Below, piece by piece: positions 1 to 6,012 of a DNA stretch of 7,271 nucleotides. How positions within the stretch are numbered: position 1 is the first letter of the stretch; each line of letters starts with the position of its first letter. The stretch is taken from positions 6,076 to 13,346 of the forward strand of contig PEUD01000080.1 in the NCBI GenBank assembly GCA_002780805.1, read 5' to 3'. The notes below the pieces were generated by a model. The model did no database searches, was not told the origin of the DNA, and worked only from the letters and a program-made list of their open reading frames with translations. This DNA is from Candidatus Omnitrophica bacterium CG02_land_8_20_14_3_00__42_8 (GTDB lineage: Bacteria; Omnitrophota; Gorgyraeia; Gorgyraeales; Gorgyraeaceae). Made by a program: the position numbers and the translations under genes.

Positions 1-1
1 G

Positions 2-124
2 GAATTCAAAAACGCAAGCCCTGTCATTAGCGTGAAAGAATTGCACGTAAAAAGCATTGAACCTGAGTCAGGCGGCCTGGAAATAAGCCTGGTTCTGAGC
101 AGCTTTATGGCCGCGAGGGAATAA
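2..124 (+). CDS. C-terminal end of a probable PilO-like pilus/secretion alignment protein (5' partial)
   Basis: An open frame enters from the left edge and ends at TAA 122-124, giving about 40 residues. The visible tail has a beta-strand pattern (VKELHVKSIEP, then LEISLVLSSFMAARE) that resembles the C-terminal ferredoxin-like domain of PilO/GspM-type proteins. In that family PilO is a bitopic inner-membrane protein that pairs with PilN and contacts PilP. The main support is context: the next genes are PilP-like and PilQ-like, matching the canonical pilO-pilP-pilQ order. Only 1 nt separates its stop from the next ATG, so the two are probably translationally coupled. The fragment is too short for a firm family call; another small periplasmic protein with a terminal beta-hairpin is possible. 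Confidence 0.55.
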   Translation, partial: EFKNASPVISVKELHVKSIEPESGGLEISLVLSSFMAARE

Positions 125-125
125 A

Positions 126-716
126 ATGATTATTAGGGGAAAACTTATATCCGGGCTTCTTTTACTTTTATTAATCGCTACCATAGCGATAGGTATCAAT
201 GCTCAGGAAAAAAAGAAGAAAACATCCGATGAGTTTTTGAAAGATATTGAATCCATGGCAGAAACAGCAAAGGCCAAAAAAAAGATAACCGCGGATAGCT
301 GGGATATGGAAGGTTTGAAGAAGCTGGAGACACCGGAAGATAATTCTTTCCTCGCGGAAAGGGGTATTTTCTCCAAGCCTGTTTCTGAAGTGAAAGATGA
401 GAAAAAAGAAGGCATCGTGTTTTTGAAAGAGGAAGAACCAAAAAAACCAAAGTTTGTTTATAAAGGCAGGATGACGCTGGGGGACAGGATTATTGTTATT
501 ATAGAAGACGAGAATATGGGTAAGAGTTTTTCTGTCAAGGAAGGCGATTCAGCGGGCGATTTCACTGTTTTAAGCATAGATAAGAAAGAAATCCGGCTTA
601 GGAAAAAAGACGGAGAAGAAATCGCGGTATCGATGGTCAAGGAACAGAAGAAAGAGAAAGTAGAGGAGGGTTTTAAACCCTCCTCTACAGATGAGGAAGC
701 AGGGGGGCCTAAATGA
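126..716 (+). CDS. PilP/GspC-like inner-membrane pilus/secretion assembly protein
   Basis: This 196-residue protein probably links the inner-membrane part of a type IV pilus or type II secretion machine to the outer-membrane secretin. Residues 7-24 are a strongly hydrophobic segment after a short basic N-terminus, so it is either a membrane anchor or a signal peptide ending near INA26. Residues 27-105 are Lys/Glu-rich and probably an extended periplasmic linker. Residues about 110-171 form a compact beta-rich domain that begins FVYKG and contains EGD and a DGEEI turn. This matches the layout of the PilP/GspC homology-region domain (an F.Y.G opening, then G-D, V-x-x-I and a final G turn). Start choice: GAGGG at 115-119 lies 6 nt before ATG 126. 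The gene ends in an ATGA overlap with the secretin gene downstream. Residues 179-188 are encoded by a perfect palindrome outside the conserved domain. The assignment rests on domain pattern and gene order, not on high sequence identity. Confidence 0.6.
   Translation: MIIRGKLISGLLLLLLIATIAIGINAQEKKKKTSDEFLKDIESMAETAKAKKKITADSWDMEGLKKLETPEDNSFLAERGIFSKPVSEVKDEKKEGIVFLKEEEPKKPKFVYKGRMTLGDRIIVIIEDENMGKSFSVKEGDSAGDFTVLSIDKKEIRLRKKDGEEIAVSMVKEQKKEKVEEGFKPSSTDEEAGGPK
661..687 (+). repeat. Perfect hairpin inside the 3' end of the PilP-like gene
   Basis: The arms are TAGAGGAGGG (661-670) and CCCTCCTCTA (678-687), perfectly complementary over 10 bp. The TTTTAAA centre can extend the stem by up to three A-T pairs. 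It lies in frame and encodes VEEGFKPSST in the low-complexity tail after the folded domain, 25 nt upstream of the secretin start at 713. The left arm contains a Shine-Dalgarno-like GGAGGG and the right arm its complement, CCCTCC. No T-tract follows, so it does not look like an intrinsic terminator. It could be an inserted palindromic element, a translational control hairpin, or both. Confidence 0.8.
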
Positions 717-3223
717 AAAGGAAAAAGGCCTTATCGCGCATATTATTAATTATAGCAGCGCTGGTGATATCCCAGTCTTCGGTTTTTAGGGTATTTGCGT
801 CAGTGGATCCTTCTTTTATGAAGACAGCCGCTGCGTCGAAACTTGATCTCAGGAGATATTTCGAAGAGGCGATGTTTTTATTTGAATCAGGTAAATATAA
901 GGAAGCGGTCATGCTGTTTGAAAAATTGATTGAAGTGGAAAAAGCGAATAACGAAGCGTATTTCACGCCTTTCGCGGAGATATACATTGAAAAATCCAAA
1001 ACCCGAATGGTAGAGTTAATGATCATGGAAGAAAAAAAATGGGCGAAAATGAAAAAAGACGTTGTGAGCGAGGCAGAGGCCATTGCTAAAAAAGAAAGTG
1101 AAAAAAATATCCAAGAAGAAGAGGCGAAGAAAAAAATAAAAGAAGATTCAAAGAAAAAAGAATTATACGAAAAAGAGCTGGAAATAAAGACCGTATTTGA
1201 AAATGCCGTGGGATATTATAAATCCAAAAATTATCCTTCAAGCATGGTTGAGTTTAAAAAGATAAAGGAAATGGCCCCTGCCAGCCCGCTGGCGGGCCAG
1301 GCAGACTCTTATATAAAGAGCATACGGCAGGAGATGAAGAAAAATGAAGAAAAAATACTCCTTGCTAGAATGGAAGAGGTGAGCCGCGTCAAGAGAGAGA
1401 TGGAAAAAGAGGATGGACGCCGGAGGCTGGAGATAGCGAAAAAAGACAAGGAGAAAGAAACGCTTAAAAGAATATTCGAACAGAGATTAAAAGTAAAAGA
1501 ATCCAGGGACAGGGTAAGGAAAATAACATCTCTGATGGATAGCCTGATAGGCAGCATCAGGGGAGACAGGTTTGAGGAGGCAGAGGCATTAGTGAATAAA
1601 GCCATGCAGGAATTTCCTGAGAATGAAAAATTCAAGGAGATGCTGCATTATATAAACATGCAAAAGTTGAAGATGGAAGAAGATGCTTTAAAAAAGGCAA
1701 GAGAACTTACGGAAGAAAAAATGATGCTGGATGTGGCCAGAAAACATATACTGCCCGAAGAAAAGACAGTCAAGCTGGAAAGCGAAAAGAAAATAACGCC
1801 TATTGTCAGGATCCCTGAGATAAGAAGAAGGCTTAAGATACCCATAAGCGTTGATTTTAAAGACGTAGGCCTTGATTATGTCCTGGGGTTTTTATCGGAT
1901 ACTACAGGCGTGAATATAGTTTCTTCAACCGGCATAGACATGACTGAAAAAAAGGTGAGCATAAAGATAAAAGACATGCCTCTTGAGGAGGCATTGAGAT
2001 ACATATTGAAATCCCAGGATCTGGTTTACAGGATAGAAGAAGACGCTGTCTGGGTGGCTACGAAGGATGAGATCAGCAATGAAAATATAGATACAAGGGT
2101 ATATTTTTTAAACCAGGGCATAGGCAGATTTGCAGAGTTTTCAACTCAGGCAGGATCAGCTGCGAATAAATCGGAAAGCGAATCTAAACCTTCCGAGGTT
2201 TCCTCAGAAGTCAAGACAGTAAAAAATATACTTGAAAATTCAGTTGATTGGCCGAAGGATTCAAAATTAACTCTGGATGAACGCACGGGAGCACTTGTCA
2301 TAAGCAACACCCCTTCCAACCTGGAGACCATAGAGAACCTTTTATATAATCTGGATATAACTCCGATGCAGGTTTTGATTGAGGCAAGGTTTCTGGAGGT
2401 AACGGTGAGCGATCTGGATGATATAGGGATAGAATGGAAACTGAACGGCATGTGGGCCATGGACAAAAATAGAGCGGGTAATGATGTATATGGAGTAAGT
2501 AAAAATAGCGGAGTGGATTTTTCTAATTTCAGCCGTTCGGACGAAGGATTCAATCTTACATATCAGGGGATATTGAGTAATCCGCAATTTCAGGCGGCCA
2601 TGCACGCTCTTCAGGAAAAACAAAATGCGAAGACTTTATCCGCTCCGAAAATTACCACTTTGAACAATCAGACAGCTACTATAGAGTCCGTGGATGAATA
2701 TATCTATCCTACAAGATATGAGGCCAGCCTTGTGCAGTATGACATAAACGGAGATGGAGATTTTGATGACGCGGGAGAAACAGAATGGGTAAACGTGCCC
2801 CAGGATTTTGTTACGAGGAACGTAGGGATACTTTTACACGTTAAACCCAGTGTCGGAGCAGATAAAAAGACCATTACTCTTGCGTTGACTCCTGAGGTCA
2901 GTGAAGACACGGGGGCTTCTTTTACATATTCGGGAAGCGTTACTATCCCTAAATTTACATCCAGAAACCTTAGCACAAGCGTAATGGTTAAAAACGGAGA
3001 GACAGTGGTGCTCGGCGGCCTTATAAAAGAGACGAATACAGTTGTTAAGACAAAAGTTCCGGTATTAGGAGATATACCTTTATTGGGAGGCTTATTCAGG
3101 AAGAGCGAGGATTCCAAAGAAAGAAAGAACCTTTTGATATTTGTTACCGCAACTATCATGGAAAAAGAACAAAACAAAGTAGCTAGTTCCGATAACCCGG
3201 GAGAAAAATTTTTACAACAATAA
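713..3223 (+). CDS. pilQ: PilQ-like outer-membrane secretin with N-terminal coiled-coil/TPR-like extension
   Basis: This 836-residue secretin should form the gated outer-membrane ring through which pili or secreted substrates pass. Residues 1-29 are a signal peptide (basic start, hydrophobic core, VFA29 cleavage site). Residues about 45-345 are helical and very Lys/Glu-rich, with TPR-like pieces near 47-83 (FEEAMFLFESGKYKEAVMLFE), 160-205 and 270-310 separated by likely coiled coils. I see no AMIN domain, which PilQ proteins often have in this position. Residues 367-450 are the STN/N0 domain (IPEIRRRLK, then DVGLDYVLGFLS). Residues 500-553 are a secretin N-type domain, after a Ser/Glu linker. 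The channel core runs from about 553 to 818, with LIEARF at 555-560, VLGGLIKE at 766-773 and KVPVLGDIPLLGGLFR at 781-796. An EF-hand-like loop occurs at 677-688. The start is fixed by the ATGA overlap with the PilP-like gene and the G-rich ribosome-binding region at 701-707. Family membership is certain; type IV pilus rather than type II secretion is inferred from gene order. Confidence 0.93.
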   Translation: MKRKKALSRILLIIAALVISQSSVFRVFASVDPSFMKTAAASKLDLRRYFEEAMFLFESGKYKEAVMLFEKLIEVEKANNEAYFTPFAEIYIEKSKTRMVELMIMEEKKWAKMKKDVVSEAEAIAKKESEKNIQEEEAKKKIKEDSKKKELYEKELEIKTVFENAVGYYKSKNYPSSMVEFKKIKEMAPASPLAGQADSYIKSIRQEMKKNEEKILLARMEEVSRVKREMEKEDGRRRLEIAKKDKEKETLKRIFEQRLKVKESRDRVRKITSLMDSLIGSIRGDRFEEAEALVNKAMQEFPENEKFKEMLHYINMQKLKMEEDALKKARELTEEKMMLDVARKHILPEEKTVKLESEKKITPIVRIPEIRRRLKIPISVDFKDVGLDYVLGFLSDTTGVNIVSSTGIDMTEKKVSIKIKDMPLEEALRYILKSQDLVYRIEEDAVWVATKDEISNENIDTRVYFLNQGIGRFAEFSTQAGSAANKSESESKPSEVSSEVKTVKNILENSVDWPKDSKLTLDERTGALVISNTPSNLETIENLLYNLDITPMQVLIEARFLEVTVSDLDDIGIEWKLNGMWAMDKNRAGNDVYGVSKNSGVDFSNFSRSDEGFNLTYQGILSNPQFQAAMHALQEKQNAKTLSAPKITTLNNQTATIESVDEYIYPTRYEASLVQYDINGDGDFDDAGETEWVNVPQDFVTRNVGILLHVKPSVGADKKTITLALTPEVSEDTGASFTYSGSVTIPKFTSRNLSTSVMVKNGETVVLGGLIKETNTVVKTKVPVLGDIPLLGGLFRKSEDSKERKNLLIFVTATIMEKEQNKVASSDNPGEKFLQQ
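1278..1304 (+). repeat. Imperfect GC-rich inverted repeat in the coiled-coil region of secretin 1
   Basis: CTGCC (1278-1282) pairs with GGCAG (1300-1304), and GCCCGC (1284-1289) pairs with GCGGGC (1292-1297), with a 1-versus-2-nt internal bulge and a TG centre. It stands out as a GC-rich island in an A-rich stretch. The encoded residues (APASPLAGQAD) read like an ordinary TPR linker, in which proline-rich turns followed by a helix are common. It may therefore be chance rather than an inserted element. Confidence 0.35.
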
Positions 3224-3224
3224 A

Positions 3225-4751
3225 ATGGCCATGAATTTACTTATGCGCATATTTTTATTAACTGCTTTATTATTAAACCCTGATGTTTCTTTTGCATATG
3301 AGATGAAGTCTGTCAAAGGCGATGACAGCGTATCCAGCGATAAATCTGTCGTTGTAGATGTCCCGGAGATAAGAAGGAAACTTAAGACGCCTATCACCGT
3401 AGATTTTATGGACGTAGGCCTGGACTATGTCTTAGATTTTTTATCAGAGGCGACAGATGTTAATATAATCCCGGGCAGCGGCGTGAAGCTTTCAGAAAAA
3501 AAGGTTGCTATTAAGGTCAAAGACATGCCTCTGGAGAGCCTTTTGAAATATATATTCAGGAATCAGGGGCTTACATACAGGATAGAGAAAAATGCGGTAT
3601 GGGTGGATACATTGGATAATATGGAAAACGAGACGCCTGAGACCAGGATGTATTTTCTGGACCAGGGCCTGGCGATGTTTACTGAATTCAGCGGCACTAC
3701 CGGAGGCACTAAAGGCGGCATAGGAGGGGGCTCTGCTATATCAAAGATAAAAACAATAAAAGATATACTTGAAAATGCGGTTATGTGGCCTAGTGATTCC
3801 AAGATTAATCTGGACGAACGGACAGGGGCATTGATAGTGACTAATACCCCGGCTAACCTTAAAATCATAGAGGATATTTTATATAATCTGGACATTGACG
3901 CTACACAAATTCTTGTGGAAGCGAGGTTTATAGAGATAAATATTACTGACCTCAGCGAGTTAGGTGTGAATTTGTCATTGGACAGCCCGTGGGCCATAAA
4001 TAAACAAGAAACGAGCGGAACGGAAAGCGGCGCGATAACCCAGGTCGGGACGCCTACAGGCTCAAAATTCTCGACATTTACGGGTTCTCCGGACGAAGGG
4101 TTGAACATCACTTATCAGGGCATATTGACAAAGCCCCAGTTTTCAGCGGTTTTGCACGCGATAGACAAAAAGACAAACAGTAAAACATTATCTGCTCCTA
4201 AAATAACCACATTAAATAATCAGACAGCTACTATAGAAATAGCGTATGAGTTTGTGTATCCCACCAGATATGAGCCGACTCTTGTAAAAGAGGACAAAAA
4301 CGGAGACGGCAATTTTTTAGGTACCGTGAACGGCGTTAAAGAGACCAGATTTGTCAATGTCCCGCAGGGTTTTGAGACAAGGCCCATAGGAATTTTATTG
4401 CATGTTACTCCCAGTGTAGGGAAAGATAAAGAAAACATAACGCTGACTTTAAATCCCGAGGTCAGCGAGGCTACTGCCAATGCATTTGAATACAGCGGAG
4501 AGGTAAAACTGCCGAAATTTACCATGAGAAACCTGAATACAAATATAGTTGTGCAGAATGGCGATACAATAGTGCTGGGAGGCCTGATAAAAGAATCAAA
4601 AACAAATACCAGGACAAAGGTCCCGTTTTTGGGGGATTTGCCTATCGTAGGCTCGCTTTTCAGAAAGAATTCAGATAGCACGACGAGGAAGAATCTTTTA
4701 ATATTCGTTACCGCCAGCATTTTGAGCCCGGAAGGAGAAGAATTAAAATGA
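3225..4751 (+). CDS. Second, short secretin paralogous to the upstream PilQ-like secretin
   Basis: This 508-residue outer-membrane channel protein is clearly a duplicate of the neighbouring secretin without its long coiled-coil/TPR region. Residues 1-24 are a signal peptide (hydrophobic MRIFLLTALLL, cleavage after SFA24). The STN/N0 domain spans about 46-130 and matches secretin 1 closely (PEIRRKLK, DVGLDYVLDFLS, KVKDMPLE). A Gly-rich linker at 157-169 replaces the Ser/Glu linker of the paralogue. A secretin N-type domain spans about 174-228. The core runs from about 229 to the C-terminus, with LVEARF at 230-235, VLGGLIKES from 450 and KVPFLGDLPIVGSLFRK from 465. An acidic NGDG loop starts at 357. 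The gene starts 1 nt after the previous stop. No good ribosome-binding site lies close to ATG 3225 (GGGAG is more than 20 nt away), so initiation probably depends on coupling; ATGs at 3231 and 3243 are alternative starts. It overlaps the regulator gene by ATGA. It has the parts needed for a ring; whether it assembles alone or with secretin 1 is unknown. Confidence 0.92.
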   Translation: MAMNLLMRIFLLTALLLNPDVSFAYEMKSVKGDDSVSSDKSVVVDVPEIRRKLKTPITVDFMDVGLDYVLDFLSEATDVNIIPGSGVKLSEKKVAIKVKDMPLESLLKYIFRNQGLTYRIEKNAVWVDTLDNMENETPETRMYFLDQGLAMFTEFSGTTGGTKGGIGGGSAISKIKTIKDILENAVMWPSDSKINLDERTGALIVTNTPANLKIIEDILYNLDIDATQILVEARFIEINITDLSELGVNLSLDSPWAINKQETSGTESGAITQVGTPTGSKFSTFTGSPDEGLNITYQGILTKPQFSAVLHAIDKKTNSKTLSAPKITTLNNQTATIEIAYEFVYPTRYEPTLVKEDKNGDGNFLGTVNGVKETRFVNVPQGFETRPIGILLHVTPSVGKDKENITLTLNPEVSEATANAFEYSGEVKLPKFTMRNLNTNIVVQNGDTIVLGGLIKESKTNTRTKVPFLGDLPIVGSLFRKNSDSTTRKNLLIFVTASILSPEGEELK

Positions 4752-5749
4752 AGATAAAAAATATTAAAGATGTTGCGAGAGAAGCGGGTGTATCGATAGC
4801 CACTGTATCAAGGGTTGTTAATAAGCTGCCTTCCGTGAAAAAATATAACAGAGAAAAGGTGGAAGGTGTAATTAAAGAACTCAAATTCAGGCCTAATCTG
4901 AGCGCGCAGCGGCTGGCGTCCAAGCGTAATAATAATACGATAGGGCTTGTCATACCGCGATACGGAGATATATTCCATTCATTCTACGCCCTTCAGATTT
5001 TGCAGGGCGTGGGTATTGCGGTAGAGCGCATGAAAATGGATTTATTACTGCATGTCACCAGCGGAGAGACTTTTTTAAATATCTCCAGCGTGGCAGGGGT
5101 GATATTTTCTGATATTATAGGAAATGAAGAACAGGTTGACGGTGTTGTGGAAGCCGGCCTTCCGTGCGTTATAATGAACTATTATACCAAAGACCTTCCT
5201 GTATCCTGCATATCAATAGATAATTTTAACGCGGGCATAGACGCGGCCGAGTATCTCATAAAGTTAAAGCATTCCAGGATTGCCACTATTACAGGCGCCT
5301 TGAAGACCCAGGTTGCGATAGACAGATTAAACGGTTATCTGACGGCGGTGGAGAGGCATGATATTGAGAAAAAAAAGGATTATATAAAATACGGGGATTT
5401 CGGAAGAGAATCAGCCAGAATGCTCACGAAAGAACTTATAAGGATGAAAATTCCTCCCACCGCAATATTCGCGGCAAGCGATGAGATGGCTGTAGGCGCT
5501 ATACAAGTATGCCTTGAGAACGGGATTAGCGTGCCCGGAGATATGTCGGTTATAGGTTTTGATGACAATCCTTTTGCCCTGAATTACAGCCCTGTGCCTC
5601 TTACAACCATAAGACAGCCTTTGCATAAGATGGCTGTAATGGCCGCCCAGACTCTTAACCAGATTATCCAGAAGAAGATGCGGGCCAACAAGAGGATAAT
5701 GCTTTCAACTGAGTTAGTGGAAAGGAGCTCTTGCCAGGCGCTGGCGTAG
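4748..5749 (+). CDS. LacI/GalR-family transcriptional regulator
   Basis: This 333-residue cytoplasmic DNA-binding repressor or activator is of usual family length. Residues 5-26 form the LacI-type helix-turn-helix (IKDVAREAGVS, then IATVSRVVNK); the recognition pair I17-A18 resembles the V-A and M-A pairs of GalR and CcpA. A hinge helix follows (about 50-58, SAQRLAS). From about 64 comes a periplasmic-binding-protein-like sensor domain (TIGLVIPRYGD, then DNFNAGIDAAEYL, AASDEMAVGAIQ, VPGDMSVIGFDDNPFA and LTTIRQPLHKM). The segment between strands 2 and 3 (HVTSGETFLNISSVAGVIF) seems shorter than in typical members. The ligand is not predictable, though sugars and nucleobases are common. The start is set by AAGGAG at 4732-4737 and the ATGA overlap with secretin 2. 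A regulator coupled to a secretin gene is unusual; it may control this operon or a distant carbohydrate locus. I found no convincing GalR/CcpA-like operator in the window. Confidence 0.93.
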   Translation: MKIKNIKDVAREAGVSIATVSRVVNKLPSVKKYNREKVEGVIKELKFRPNLSAQRLASKRNNNTIGLVIPRYGDIFHSFYALQILQGVGIAVERMKMDLLLHVTSGETFLNISSVAGVIFSDIIGNEEQVDGVVEAGLPCVIMNYYTKDLPVSCISIDNFNAGIDAAEYLIKLKHSRIATITGALKTQVAIDRLNGYLTAVERHDIEKKKDYIKYGDFGRESARMLTKELIRMKIPPTAIFAASDEMAVGAIQVCLENGISVPGDMSVIGFDDNPFALNYSPVPLTTIRQPLHKMAVMAAQTLNQIIQKKMRANKRIMLSTELVERSSCQALA

Positions 5750-5751
5750 CT

Positions 5752-5761
5752 AAAGGAGGGG
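5752..5761 (+). promoter_or_regulatory. Strong ribosome-binding site with very short spacing
   Basis: AAAGGAGGGG lies in the 13-nt gap between the regulator stop (TAG 5747-5749) and ATG 5763. It is the best Shine-Dalgarno match in the window. The core AGGAGG (5754-5759) leaves only 3 nt to the ATG, closer than usual. No alternative ATG, GTG or TTG follows within the next few codons, so 5763 remains the most likely start. Confidence 0.75.
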
Positions 5762-5762
5762 T

Positions 5763-6011
5763 ATGGTTATCGCAAAAAAGGCTTTCATATTTTTTACAGG
5801 ATTTTTGTGCGCATGGATTTTGTTTTCAATGGGCATAAAAAGAGGCGCATGCCAGACGAACTTGCCGCCTAACGTTTCTTTTTCCGCGGACAGCTCTAAT
5901 TTTTATTTTTTAGACAGGGATGAATCCAAGATCTATAAATATAATACGCAGGGTAAACTAACCCACACCTATACAATAAAAGAATTAGGCAAAGATTTCC
6001 TGTTCAGATAG
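5763..6011 (+). CDS. Small exported or membrane-anchored protein of unknown function with one propeller-blade-like motif
   Basis: I do not recognise this 82-residue protein as a named family. Residues 4-24 contain a basic start and a hydrophobic segment (KKAFIFFTGFLCAWILFSMGI), so it is probably exported or inner-membrane anchored. GAC30 follows, but with Arg rather than Leu at the -3 position, so a lipoprotein signal is unlikely. The rest has a beta pattern, YFLDRDESKIYKYNTQGKLTHTYTI, like one blade of an NHL or other beta-propeller repeat. A single blade cannot form a propeller, so it may be a short binding module or a remnant. Sequence after the stop belongs to another gene in another frame, and I saw no continuing propeller blades, so there is no evidence of a frameshift. 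Support as a real gene: strong ribosome-binding site, signal-like N-terminus, uniform codon use and tight packing with both neighbours. Confidence 0.7.
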   Translation: MVIAKKAFIFFTGFLCAWILFSMGIKRGACQTNLPPNVSFSADSSNFYFLDRDESKIYKYNTQGKLTHTYTIKELGKDFLFR

Positions 6012-6012
6012 C

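Noticed and set aside
709..1083. A 124-codon open frame on the minus strand opposite secretin 1, and similar minus-strand frames throughout (for example 2146-2553, 2704-3177, 3563-4111, 4220-4720).
   Set aside because: They mirror strongly coding plus-strand genes, have Ser/Phe/Leu-rich compositions typical of antisense shadows of Lys/Glu-rich proteins, and show no domain motifs.
5733..5745. Short inverted repeat GCCAG-GCG-CTGGC at the end of the regulator gene as an operator or terminator.
   Set aside because: The stem is only 5 bp, there is no T-tract and no resemblance to GalR/CcpA operators, so it is within chance expectation.
6001..6012. An earlier start for the radical SAM gene, upstream of GTG 6013.
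   Set aside because: The frame is closed by TAG at 5986-5988 and contains no ATG, GTG or TTG between there and 6013; only a rare ATT at 5995 is available.
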